Below the pieces are notes generated by a model. It was not told the DNA's origin. It made no database searches and was given only the letters and a program-made list of their open reading frames with translations. A stretch of DNA of 64,000 nt from Bradyrhizobium sp. BRP22 (GTDB lineage: Bacteria > Pseudomonadota > Alphaproteobacteria > Rhizobiales > Xanthobacteraceae), in the NCBI RefSeq assembly GCF_020194175.1, contig NZ_JADYVX010000015.1:1-64000 (forward strand), in the 5' to 3' direction. Position 1 is the stretch's first letter, and the number at the start of each line of letters is the position of its first letter. Made by a program: the position numbers and the translations under genes. Shown in pieces: positions 34,766-44,247 of this stretch.

Positions 34766-35463
34766 GCCGCAACTTCTTTCTCTTTCGGCGGCAGCCGCAG
34801 CGTCGCGGTGATCTCTCCCATGATGGCGACCGCGATCTCGGACGGCGATACCGCACCAATGTCGAGCCCGATCGGCGCATGGATGCGCGCGATGTCGCTC
34901 TCCTTCGCGCCTTGCGCGCGCAGCCGCTCCGCGCGCTTCGCATGCGTCTTCCGCGAGCCCAGCGCTCCGATATAGAAGCAGTCGCGCTCGAAGGCGTGCA
35001 GCAGCGCGGGATCATCGATCTTCGGATCGTGCGTCACCGCGACGAAGGCGGTGTAGTGATCGACGTTGAGCGGCGGCAGCGCGACATCAGGCCATTCCGC
35101 GATCAGGGGCACGTCGGGAAAGCGTTCCGGGCTGGCAAAAGCAGTGCGCGGATCGACGACGGTGACGTCATAATCCAGCGATCGCGCCAGCGGCGCCAGC
35201 GCCTGGCTGATATGGACGGCGCCGATGATCACGAGCTTTGCGGTCGGCGCGTAGACGTTGAGGAACAGCTTCTTGCCGCCGACCTCGACATTGGTGCTCT
35301 TGCCCATGCGCAATGCCTTGGCAAGCTCGGCATGCAGGGGATCGGCGGCAAAGTCCTTGGCTTTCACCAGCCGTTGCTCGCCATTGGCGGTATCGGTGAC
35401 GACAATCACCGGGCGCCGCGCGGCGCGCTCGGCATTCAGCTCTTTCAGCGTTTCGAGCTTCAC
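34762..35463 (-). CDS. XdhC-like protein, Rossmann (C-terminal) half
   Basis: A 233-residue protein with an XdhC C-terminal-type Rossmann domain: LVIIGAVHISQALAPLARSLDYDVTVVDPR, TAFVAVTHDPKIDDPALLHAFERDCFYIGALGSRKTHAKRAERLRAQG and the late HAPIGLDIGA. XdhC proteins mature and hold the Mo cofactor for sulfuration and insertion. The N-terminal XdhC/CoxI domain is on the separate gene 2 bases upstream. The start codon is GTG. Confidence 0.85.
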   Translation of the reverse strand: MKLETLKELNAERAARRPVIVVTDTANGEQRLVKAKDFAADPLHAELAKALRMGKSTNVEVGGKKLFLNVYAPTAKLVIIGAVHISQALAPLARSLDYDVTVVDPRTAFASPERFPDVPLIAEWPDVALPPLNVDHYTAFVAVTHDPKIDDPALLHAFERDCFYIGALGSRKTHAKRAERLRAQGAKESDIARIHAPIGLDIGAVSPSEIAVAIMGEITATLRLPPKEKEVAA

Positions 35464-35465
35464 GG

Positions 35466-35789
35466 CTAGCCTACCTTCTCGACGAAGACGCGGATGGTGC
35501 CGCCGCAGGACAGGCCGACATTCCAGGCGGTCTCGTCAGCCACGCCGAATTCGAGCATCCTGGGCTGGCCGCTCGAGATCACGTCGAGCGCCTCGGTCAC
35601 CACGGCGCCTTCGACGCAGCCGCCTGAGACCGAGCCCAGGAATGTACCCTCGTCGTTGATGACGAGGCTCGAACCCGCCGGTCGCGGCGCCGAGCCCCAG
35701 GTCTCCACCACGGTGGCCAGCGCCACCCCGTGTCCGGCCTTCTGCCAGTCCTCAGCCGCCTTCAGGATGTCTTCGTCGCGATTGAGCAT
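35466..35789 (-). CDS. XdhC/CoxI-family protein, N-terminal domain only
   Basis: A 107-residue protein equal to the XdhC/CoxI domain: GVALATVVETWGSAPRPAGSSLVINDEGTFLGSVSGGCVEGAVV and later GLSCGGTIRVFVE, with two conserved Cys. It is the partner of the Rossmann half encoded next. In most xanthine dehydrogenase systems these domains form one polypeptide. Confidence 0.85.
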   Translation of the reverse strand: MLNRDEDILKAAEDWQKAGHGVALATVVETWGSAPRPAGSSLVINDEGTFLGSVSGGCVEGAVVTEALDVISSGQPRMLEFGVADETAWNVGLSCGGTIRVFVEKVG

Positions 35790-35802
35790 TTGAAAACCCT
35801 CT

Positions 35803-37005
35803 TCAAGCTACGGAGCGGATCAGGCTGCGATGATGCGGTGGTGGCGGGGCCGAAAGCGCGTCGATCAGCCCCTGGATAGAGCTCAAATTATGTACCGGGC
35901 GGAATTCGTCAACGTGGGGCAGCATCATTTTGATGCCCTGCGCCTTGGCCTCGAAGCCGCTGTAGCGCAGCAGCGGATTGAGCCAGATCAGGCGACGGCA
36001 GGAACGGTGCAGCCGGTCCATCTCGAAGGCGAGCTTGGCGTCCGCCTCGCGTTCCAGTCCGTCGGAGATCAATAACACGATCGCGCCCTGCCCCAGCACC
36101 CGCCGGGCCCAGAGCTTGTTGAAGGTGTGCAGCGAGGTCGCGATCCTGGTGCCGCCGGCCCAGTCCTCGACGCTCGAGGAGCAGCTTGCCAGCGCCTCGT
36201 CGGGATCGCGCTGGCGCAGCGCCCGCGTCACGTTGGTCAGCCGGGTGCCAAACAGGAACACTGACACGCGTTTGCGGGCGTCGGTGATGGCATGCAGGAA
36301 ATGCAGGAACAGGCGGGTATATTCGCTCATCGAACCCGAGATGTCGAGCAGCGCCACGATCGGCGCCGGCTTGTCGATGCGGCCGAGCTTGCGGATGTCG
36401 ACGATCTCCCCGCCGGTGCGCAAGGAGTTGCGCACGGTGCGGCGGATGTCGAGCTTCAGGCCGCGGGCGTCCGGCCGGTAGCGGCGCGTCTCCAACTCCG
36501 CCTGCGGCAGACTCATCTTGGCGATGGCGCGGGTGACCTCGGCGATCTCGGCCGCGCTCATCTGCGCGAAGTCTTTCTTCTGCAATATCTCGCGATCGGA
36601 GACCGAGAGCTTGAGGTCCTGCGCCTGCTCCTGCGGCCGCTCCTCGCGGCTCGCGGGCTGCGACAGCGCCTCCTGCACGCGGCGCGAGGCCGGCGGCGGC
36701 TTCTTCTTGGCGTGGTCGGGCAGCGGCACCGAGTCCAGCATGCTCTTCCACTCCTCGGCGGCGCGGAAGAACAGATCGAAAGCCTGGGCAAAGATCAGCG
36801 CATGCTCGTGGCGCTTGACGAAGATCGCTTCCAGCGTGGCGTAGAAGTCGGCGCGGCTGCCGATTTCGATCAACTGCAGCGCATTGAGCGCATCGATCAC
36901 CGAGCCCGGCCCGACCGGCAGCCCGGCCGCCCGCAGCGCGCGGGCGAAGCCGACCACGTTATCGGCCATGTGGCCCGTCGGCGGCGCAAGGTGGTTGATG
37001 GGCAT
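35803..37005 (-). CDS. coxE: CoxE-like VWA-domain protein
   Basis: A 400-residue protein with a charged N-terminal half and a C-terminal von Willebrand A domain. The metal site is DISGSMSEYT, followed by LLISDGLERE. CoxE works with the AAA+ ATPase CoxD to mature the Mo-Cu site of CO dehydrogenase. It lies downstream of coxD, from which a repeat (37018-37109) separates it. Confidence 0.88.
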   Translation of the reverse strand: MPINHLAPPTGHMADNVVGFARALRAAGLPVGPGSVIDALNALQLIEIGSRADFYATLEAIFVKRHEHALIFAQAFDLFFRAAEEWKSMLDSVPLPDHAKKKPPPASRRVQEALSQPASREERPQEQAQDLKLSVSDREILQKKDFAQMSAAEIAEVTRAIAKMSLPQAELETRRYRPDARGLKLDIRRTVRNSLRTGGEIVDIRKLGRIDKPAPIVALLDISGSMSEYTRLFLHFLHAITDARKRVSVFLFGTRLTNVTRALRQRDPDEALASCSSSVEDWAGGTRIATSLHTFNKLWARRVLGQGAIVLLISDGLEREADAKLAFEMDRLHRSCRRLIWLNPLLRYSGFEAKAQGIKMMLPHVDEFRPVHNLSSIQGLIDALSAPPPPHHRSLIRSVA

Positions 37006-37017
37006 CTATCCTCACCT

Positions 37018-37109
37018 CGTCATTCCGGGGCACGCGAAGCGTGAACCCGGAATCTGGAGATTGCGGCGCGAGGTTCCGGGTTCGCGCTGCGCGCGCCCCG
37101 GAACGACCG
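37018..37109. repeat. Palindromic repeat inside the cox-like operon
   Basis: CGTCATTCCGGGGCACGC opens it; the inner arms are AACCCGGAATCT / AGGTTCCGGGTT and GCGCCCCGGAACGACCG closes it. It is a copy of the 24922-25025 family and sits between coxD and coxE. Confidence 0.8.
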
Positions 37110-37125
37110 AAGCGAACGCGAGCAA

Positions 37126-38034
<909 letters not shown>

Positions 38035-38071
38035 GGGAACGCCGGTGTTGGAGCCAAGGGAGCCTGTATTA

Positions 38072-38878
38072 TCACGCTTTAGCGTTAGCAGCTTCGACCG
38101 CCCGGCGCGCCAGCACCCCGATCAAATGCGCGCGATATTCGGCGCTGCCGTGCAGGTCGCTGTTAAGCCCCTCCGGCGATACGCTGAGCCCCTCCAGCAC
38201 CTTGGGCGAGAACCGCTTCTGCAGGGCTTCCTCGAAGGCGGTGACGCGGAACACGCCGTCCGAGCCGGCGCCGGTGACGGCGACGCGGACATCCGACGGA
38301 CGGCGCGCGACAAACACGCCGACCAGCGCATAGCGCGAGGCCTGGTTGCGGAACTTCACATAGGCCGCCTTCTTCGGCACCGGAAACTGCACCTTGGTGA
38401 TGATCTCGTCGCCCTCGAGCGCGGTCGAGAACAGGCCCTGGAAGAACTCTTCCGCCTTGAGCCGCCGCTTGTTGGTGACGATGGTCGCCCCCAGTGCCAG
38501 CACCGCGGCCGGATAGTCCGCGGTCGGGTCATTGTTCGCCAGCGAACCACCGATGGTGCCGCGATGGCGCACGGCAGGATCGCCGATTCCAGCCGCGAGC
38601 TCGGCGAGCGCGGGAATCGCCTCGCCCACGACGGCAGAGTTGGCGACCTCAGCATGCTTGGCGGTGGCGCCGATCGCGAGCGCACGGCCCTTCATTTCGA
38701 TGGTGTCGAGGCCTTCGATGTGGGAGAGGTCGACCAGATGCGGCGGGCTTGCGAGCCGCTGCTTCATGACCGGCACCAGCGTGTGACCGCCGGCGATCAG
38801 CTTGGCGTCGTCGTTCTTCACCAGAAGGTTGGCGGCCTGTCGCACGGTCGCCGGACGATGATACTTGAATTCATACAT
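38072..38878 (-). CDS. coxM: CoxM-like FAD-binding subunit
   Basis: A 268-residue FAD-binding medium subunit of the xanthine oxidase/CO dehydrogenase family. FAD motifs are AGGHTLVPVMKQRLA and TIGGSLANNDPTADYPA, followed by the CO dehydrogenase flavoprotein C-terminal domain. It carries electrons from the small iron-sulfur subunit to a quinone. It follows coxS by 51 bases; no large subunit gene lies between or beside them. Confidence 0.92.
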   Translation of the reverse strand: MYEFKYHRPATVRQAANLLVKNDDAKLIAGGHTLVPVMKQRLASPPHLVDLSHIEGLDTIEMKGRALAIGATAKHAEVANSAVVGEAIPALAELAAGIGDPAVRHRGTIGGSLANNDPTADYPAAVLALGATIVTNKRRLKAEEFFQGLFSTALEGDEIITKVQFPVPKKAAYVKFRNQASRYALVGVFVARRPSDVRVAVTGAGSDGVFRVTAFEEALQKRFSPKVLEGLSVSPEGLNSDLHGSAEYRAHLIGVLARRAVEAANAKA

Positions 38879-38929
38879 TGGATTGTCCCGGAAATTTCAA
38901 ACCGCAATCGCGATGCAATGCGCTGAGGT

Positions 38930-39415
<486 letters not shown>

Positions 39416-39601
39416 CAGCACTCTCTTGATCTGCTCTGCCGCACATCGACAGAACAGGCGTTTATAACCGTTCCAAAGCCATAATATGGGCCATCACCGC
39501 AATGGGCAACCTCGCCCCTCGCATGGCCGGATGACGTCGTGCCGTTTTTGCGCCGTTGTGCAGCGCCGCTAGTCTTTAGCTTGGAGGCGGGCTTCTTGGC
39601 G

Positions 39602-40048
39602 TCAGCCCTGCACAGCCTTGGCGAAATTCGCGAAGAATTCATCGGCCAGCTTCTTGGCCGTGCCATTGATCAATCGCTGGCCGAGTTGGGCGAGCTTGCC
39701 GCCGATCTGCGCCTCGACGTTATAGCTCAGGAGCGTGCCGCCATCCTTGTCGGCGAGCGCGACGGTCGCGCCGCCCTTGGCGAATCCGGCAACCCCGCCC
39801 TCGCCTTCGCCCGAGATCTTGTAGCCGTTGGGCGGATCGAGATCGGACAGCATGACCTTGCCCTTGAAGCGCGCCGAGACCGGGCCGACCTTCATCTTGG
39901 CGACCGCGCGAAAGCCGTTGTCCTCGGTCTTCTCCAACTCCTCGCAGCCGGGGATGCAGACCTTCAGCACCTCGGGATCGTTGAGCTTGGCCCACACGGC
40001 CTCGCGCGGCGCCGCAAGTTGGACTTCGCCGTTCATTGTCATTGCCAT
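39602..40048 (-). CDS. coxG: CoxG-like carbon monoxide dehydrogenase subunit G
   Basis: A 148-residue SRPBCC/START-like protein. Family marks are GEVQLAAPREAVWAKLNDPEVLKVCIPGCEELEK and the DLDPPNGYKISGEGEGGVAGFAKGGA stretch. CoxG is thought to recruit CO dehydrogenase to the membrane or hand it lipid-quinone. GGGAGG lies 6 bases before the ATG at 40048. It is the first gene of the leftward cox-like operon and diverges from pcaB. Confidence 0.9.
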   Translation of the reverse strand: MAMTMNGEVQLAAPREAVWAKLNDPEVLKVCIPGCEELEKTEDNGFRAVAKMKVGPVSARFKGKVMLSDLDPPNGYKISGEGEGGVAGFAKGGATVALADKDGGTLLSYNVEAQIGGKLAQLGQRLINGTAKKLADEFFANFAKAVQG

Positions 40049-40238
40049 GAGAGCCTCCCCGATCGCATCAAACCAACACCCAACTAAAGCACAGCAGCCA
40101 CAAAGGAAAGACCAACATCTGACGACGAGCGATGCATATTCGCAGCGCAGCAAAACGGAGACCGCCCTTGTGACAGGGCCGGGCCGGATCAAGAAGGGCC
40201 ATTGGCAGGGGCAGCCGGGAATGATTAGGTCGCGCGCG

Positions 40239-41597
40239 ATGAGCACATCCCTCTCCCCGCTGCTGGCACCGATGCTGTCAAGCGCCGCGATGCGCGCGGT
40301 CTGCGACGACGCCGCCACCTTGCAGAATATGCTGGATTTCGAGGCAGCGCTGGCGCGTTCCGAAGCAGCGGTCGGCGTGATTCCGAATGCCGCGGCGGGG
40401 GCGATCGGCGCGGCCTGTCGGGCCGAATCATTCGATGCCGCGGCGCTCGCGGACGCCGCTGTCCGCTCGGGCAACCTGGCGATTCCGCTGGTCAAGGCGC
40501 TCACCGCCGAGGTCGCCAGAGCCGACAAGGAGGCCGCGCGCTATGTGCATTGGGGCGCGACCAGCCAGGATGTCATCGACACCGCAACCATGCTCACGTT
40601 GCGTGCCGGCATCGACGCGCTGCTCGTCGATCTCGATCGCGCCATCGCCGGCTTTGCAAAGCTGGCCCGCCAGCATCGCGACACCGCGGTGGTCGCGCGC
40701 ACCTGGCTGCAGCACGCGCTGCCGATGCCGTTCGGCCTCAAGCTCGCCGAATATGCCGCAAGCCTGCACCGCTCGCGCAAGCGGCTGCTGCGCCTGCGCC
40801 GCGAGGCCCTGGCCCTGCAATTCGGCGGCGCCGCCGGCACGCTCGCCGCGCTCGGCGACAACGGCATGGCCGTGGCCGCAAAGCTGGCGCAAGAACTCGA
40901 CCTGCCGTTGCCGGAAGCACCCTGGCACACCCACCGCGACCGTATCGCGGAGATCGCATCCGCCCTCGCCATCATCGCGGGAAGCTGCGGCAAGATCGCC
41001 CGCGACGTCTCCTTGATGATGCAGACCGACGTCGCCGAAGCCTTCGAGCCCTCCGGCGAAGGCCGCGGCGGTTCCTCGACCATGCCCCACAAGCGCAATC
41101 CGGTTGCCGCCGCAACCGCGCTCGCTGCCGCCACCACGGCCCCCAATCTCGCCGCGACGATCCTTGCCGCGCAGGTGCAGGACCACGAGCGCAGCGCCGG
41201 CCCCTGGCACGCGGAATGGCCGACCTTGCCGACGCTGATGCTGGTCACCTCGGGCGCGCTCGCCGCTGTCGTCGAACTCGCCGAGGGCCTGGACGTCGAC
41301 GCCGCGCGGATGCGCGTCAACCTCGGTGCGACCAACGGGCTGATCATGGCGGAAGCGGTATCGATGGCGCTCGCCGAAAAGCTCGGCAAGAGCGAAGCGC
41401 ATCACCTCATCGAAGCCGCCAGCAAGAAGGCCGTCGCCGAACAGAGGCACCTGCGCGACGTGCTGAAAGCCGATCCAGGGATCACCGCGCAGCTTGCCGC
41501 GGACAAAATCGAAAAACTGTTCGAGCCGATGGCCTATCAGGGCGCCTCGCAGGCGCTGATCGACCGCCTGCTCGCCTCGCTCGAGGATTTGTCGTAA
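40239..41597 (+). CDS. pcaB: 3-carboxy-cis,cis-muconate cycloisomerase
   Basis: A 452-residue fumarase/aspartase-superfamily enzyme that converts 3-carboxy-cis,cis-muconate to 4-carboxymuconolactone in the protocatechuate branch of the beta-ketoadipate pathway. It has the superfamily signature GGSSTMPHKRNPVAA, and the YVHWGATSQDVIDT region carries the early catalytic residues. The ATG at 40239 fits the usual N-terminus and has AGG upstream; 40221 is an in-frame alternative. It starts a pcaB-pcaD-pcaC series. Confidence 0.93.
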   Translation: MSTSLSPLLAPMLSSAAMRAVCDDAATLQNMLDFEAALARSEAAVGVIPNAAAGAIGAACRAESFDAAALADAAVRSGNLAIPLVKALTAEVARADKEAARYVHWGATSQDVIDTATMLTLRAGIDALLVDLDRAIAGFAKLARQHRDTAVVARTWLQHALPMPFGLKLAEYAASLHRSRKRLLRLRREALALQFGGAAGTLAALGDNGMAVAAKLAQELDLPLPEAPWHTHRDRIAEIASALAIIAGSCGKIARDVSLMMQTDVAEAFEPSGEGRGGSSTMPHKRNPVAAATALAAATTAPNLAATILAAQVQDHERSAGPWHAEWPTLPTLMLVTSGALAAVVELAEGLDVDAARMRVNLGATNGLIMAEAVSMALAEKLGKSEAHHLIEAASKKAVAEQRHLRDVLKADPGITAQLAADKIEKLFEPMAYQGASQALIDRLLASLEDLS

Positions 41598-41606
41598 GAC
41601 ACCGCT

Positions 41607-41712
41607 GTCATTCCGGGGCGCGCGGAGCACGAGCCCGGAATCCATCGGGCCACATACACAGGCGGTGAAATGGATTCCGGGCTCGATGCTGTCGCATCGC
41701 CCCGGAATGACG
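41607..41712. repeat. Palindromic repeat between pcaB and pcaD
   Basis: It opens TGTCATTCCGGGGCGCG and closes CGCCCCGGAATGACG, with inner arms CCCGGAATCCAT / ATGGATTCCGGG. It is the 24922-25025 family and fills almost all of the 138-bp gap. Confidence 0.85.
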
Positions 41713-41735
41713 AGAGAAATAGGGGAACGCAGACC

Positions 41736-42518
41736 ATGCCGATGATCGACGCCGACGGATGCCTACTCAACGTCCAGGTGGAAGGCCGCGACGGCGGACC
41801 GACGCTGATGCTGTCGAATTCGCTGGGCTGCACGCTGCAGATGTGGGAGCCGCAGATGAAGGCGCTGACGCAGGTGTTCCGCGTCATCCGCTACGACCGG
41901 CGCGGCCACGGCAAGTCGCAGGTCCCTCCCGGCCCCTATTCGATAGAGCGTTTCGGCCGCGACGTGCTGGCGATCCTCGACGACCTCAATATCGAGAAGA
42001 CCCATTGGTGCGGCCTGTCGATGGGCGGCATGGTCGGGCAATGGCTGGGTGCCAACGCGCCGGAACGCTTCGGCAAGATCATCCTCGCCAACACCACCTG
42101 CCACTATCCGGATCCGACCAACTGGCACAACCGTATCAAGGCGGTGAAGGAAGGCGGCATCGCCGCGGTCGCCGACACCGCGATCGCAGGTTGGCTGACG
42201 GCTGATTTCCGCGAGCGTGAGCCGCAGATCACAGCCCGGATGAAGGCGATGCTGTTGGCTTCACCTGTCGACGCTTACATCGCCTGCTGCGAGGTCTTGA
42301 GCACGCTCGACCAGCGCGATCTGTTGCCGAAGATCACGAATCCGACGCTGGTGATCGCCGGCCGTCACGATATGGGCACCCCGGTCTCGGCCGCGGAATA
42401 CATTCGCAGCCATATCCCCGGCGCCAGCATGACGATCCTCGATGCCGCGCATATCTCCAATGTCGAGCAGCCGCACGCCTTCACCGAAGCCGTGGTCGGC
42501 TTCCTGACGCAACGCTAG
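41736..42518 (+). CDS. pcaD: 3-oxoadipate enol-lactonase
   Basis: A 260-residue alpha/beta hydrolase that opens 3-oxoadipate enol-lactone. The nucleophile elbow is GLSMGGMVG (Ser), the acid is likely in ViAGRHDMGTP (Asp), and the catalytic His lies in DAAHISNVEQP. The N-terminal DGGPTLMLSNSLGCTLQMW region is typical. It is downstream of pcaB across a repeat and upstream of pcaC. Confidence 0.92.
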   Translation: MPMIDADGCLLNVQVEGRDGGPTLMLSNSLGCTLQMWEPQMKALTQVFRVIRYDRRGHGKSQVPPGPYSIERFGRDVLAILDDLNIEKTHWCGLSMGGMVGQWLGANAPERFGKIILANTTCHYPDPTNWHNRIKAVKEGGIAAVADTAIAGWLTADFREREPQITARMKAMLLASPVDAYIACCEVLSTLDQRDLLPKITNPTLVIAGRHDMGTPVSAAEYIRSHIPGASMTILDAAHISNVEQPHAFTEAVVGFLTQR

Positions 42519-42530
42519 GTCCAACAACGT

Positions 42531-42615
42531 CGTCATTTGCGAGCGAAGCGAAGCAATCGATATTGCGCCCGCGGATACAATGGATTGCTTCGTCGCTTCG
42601 CTCCTCGCAATGACG
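42531..42615. repeat. Palindromic repeat between pcaD and pcaC
   Basis: CGTCATTTGCGAGCGAAGCG opens it and CTTCGCTCCTCGCAATGACG closes it, with inner AAGCAAT / ATTGCTT arms. It is the same family as 3327-3411. Its end lies directly against the GGGAGGAG ribosome site of pcaC. Confidence 0.85.
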
Positions 42616-42628
42616 GGAGGAGATCATC

Positions 42629-43021
42629 ATGGACGACGACAAGCGCCGCGACGAGGGCATGACCCAGCGCCGGAAAGTGCTGGGCAATGAATGGGTCGAC
42701 AAATCGATCGCCAACCGCAATGCCTTCAACACCGATTTCCAGGACCTGATCACGCGCTATGCGTGGGGTGAAATCTGGACGCGGCCGCATTTCGACCATC
42801 GTACGCGGCGCGTGCTTGTCATCGGCACAATGGTCGCGCTCGGGCAGTGGGATGAATTCCGCCTGCATGTGCGCGCGGCGCTCACCGAAGGCGGCTTCTC
42901 GCCTGATGACATCAAGGAGATCCTGCTGCAGCAGGCGATCTATTGCGGTGTGCCGGCCGCCAATCACGCGGTGAAGGAAGCGTCGGCGATCGTTGCGGAG
43001 CTAGGGCTGTTGAAGCGATAA
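42629..43021 (+). CDS. pcaC: 4-carboxymuconolactone decarboxylase
   Basis: A 130-residue member of the carboxymuconolactone decarboxylase (AhpD-like) family, which decarboxylates 4-carboxymuconolactone to the enol-lactone hydrolysed by PcaD. Typical features are MTQRRKVLGNEWVDKSIANRNAFNTDFQDLITRYAWGEIWTRP and the later EFRLHVRAALTEGGFSPDDIKEILLQQAIYCGVPAANHA. GGGAGGAG precedes the ATG. Its last 21 bases overlap the end of the opposite gene. Confidence 0.94.
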   Translation: MDDDKRRDEGMTQRRKVLGNEWVDKSIANRNAFNTDFQDLITRYAWGEIWTRPHFDHRTRRVLVIGTMVALGQWDEFRLHVRAALTEGGFSPDDIKEILLQQAIYCGVPAANHAVKEASAIVAELGLLKR

Positions 43022-43528
43022 ATTGCCGGCGGGCACGACGGCATCGGCCTCGTTCCGCACCTCGGCCATCCGCGGCGCGGCGCCCTCGATCAGCAGCACG
43101 ATGCCGATGCCGAGCAGCATCAGCAGCTCGGTCGCATGCAGCCGCAGCGCCTCGGCCTCGCCGACCGCGGAGGCCGCCAGCATGCTGACGAAGCTGAGCA
43201 CGCTGCCGAGCGCCAGCGCCATGCCGAGGGTTTCATCGCCGCCGCCGCGCTCGCGGACCGAGCGGCTCGAAAGCAGCACCAGGTACAGCGCGAAAAAGGC
43301 AACGGTCGTGATCCGCGCCAGCGCCAGCAGCCAGGCAATACGCACGCTCGCGATGCCCGACAGATGCAGATGATCGCTGATGAAGAAGCCGATCGACACG
43401 CTCGGCCGGTCGTAGAGGCCGCGGACCGGCGCCTCGATGATCTGGAAGGCGATGCTGGTCCAGACCGGGATGAAATAGGCCGCCAGCAGCGCGCCGCTGA
43501 ATGAGCTGATCCGCCAGTTCGTCGACAT
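43001..43528 (-). CDS. Small multi-pass membrane protein, unknown function
   Basis: A 175-residue protein with about four hydrophobic segments (ALLAAYFIPVWTSIAFQII, WLLALARITTVAFFALYLVLL, LGMALALGSVLSFVSMLAA, LLMLLGIGIVLLIEG). GGGGAGCGGCAG precedes the ATG. No family is recognised. Its 3' end overlaps that of pcaC tail to tail by 21 bases. Confidence 0.68.
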   Translation of the reverse strand: MSTNWRISSFSGALLAAYFIPVWTSIAFQIIEAPVRGLYDRPSVSIGFFISDHLHLSGIASVRIAWLLALARITTVAFFALYLVLLSSRSVRERGGGDETLGMALALGSVLSFVSMLAASAVGEAEALRLHATELLMLLGIGIVLLIEGAAPRMAEVRNEADAVVPAGNLSLQQP

Positions 43529-43659
43529 CTGCCGCTCCCCGTGTTCCGCTCGCCGGTCCCGCCATAAGGATTTGACGCGAGGTAACTTCGTTGGAAATCA
43601 AGCGGCAATCTAAACCCTTTGTTAACCTTAATGGGGCAGCCGCTGTGGACAGCGTCCAA

Positions 43660-43692
43660 AAAGAAAGTCCCGCCTTGCGGCAGGACTTTCCT
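43660..43692. terminator. Hairpin terminator downstream of the Gln-rich small gene
   Basis: GAAAGTCCCGCC, loop TTGC and GGCAGGACTTTC form a strong stem with A-runs on one side and T-rich sequence on the other, so it can end leftward transcription. It lies 24 bases past the stop of the 53-residue gene. Confidence 0.75.
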
Positions 43693-43715
43693 TCGGCTCT
43701 CACTTGGACGGGAAA

Positions 43716-43877
43716 CTAGCGCCCTTGGCCTGGGTTCTGCCCTTGGCCGGGGGTCTGGCCCTGACGGTTCGGGTCCTGCTGCTGCTGGCCGGGCTTGCTG
43801 CCGCCGCCCTGCTGCTGGCCGGGCTTCTGGCCCGGATTTTGATTCTGCTGACCCGCGTTCTGGTTCTGATTGGCCAT
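43716..43877 (-). CDS. 53-residue Gln/Asn/Gly/Pro-rich low-complexity protein
   Basis: A short protein made almost wholly of Gln, Asn, Gly, Pro and Lys (MANQNQNAGQQNQNPG..), with no hydrophobic core, so it is probably disordered. AGGGAGATTGCG precedes the ATG and a terminator follows, which argues for a real gene. No function is known. The 43878-44247 gap beyond it holds the reverse MITE half-copy at 44136-44190 and probably the liv promoter. Confidence 0.6.
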   Translation of the reverse strand: MANQNQNAGQQNQNPGQKPGQQQGGGSKPGQQQQDPNRQGQTPGQGQNPGQGR

Positions 43878-44135
43878 TCGCAATCTCCCTGGGGTTGGGC
43901 CCGGTCCAGACGGACCAGGCAGAGGCCAACGCGGGAACAAGGACGGCGTTTCGGCGGGAACCGTCACGTCACGGTGGGAGGATATTGAATGGGGAACCGT
44001 CGGCAAAACTACCTCTGTACAAGCCCTTGAAGCCGCACCTCCCGCTGTTGCCGCCCAAGGTGTTCCACTGTTAGAAAATGAGACGACGCGTCGGACAAGG
44101 CTGCCGGGAGCCCTCGCCGCGTCGCTCCTCGGATG

Positions 44136-44190
44136 GCGTTTTCAAGCGAAGTGGATACCGGTTCGCGTGAAGGGAACGCATCAAACAAAA
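44136..44190 (-). repeat. Half copy of the MITE-like element (reverse)
   Basis: Read leftward it has TTCACGCGAACCGGT, CCACTTCGCT and GAAAACGC, matching the right half of 10726-10832. The left half is absent. It lies about 60 bases upstream of livH. Confidence 0.75.
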
Positions 44191-44247
44191 CCAGGGCTTG
44201 TCGGGTTCCGATCCGGTCAGAACCGAGCCAGCTCCAAACGGCCGCGC

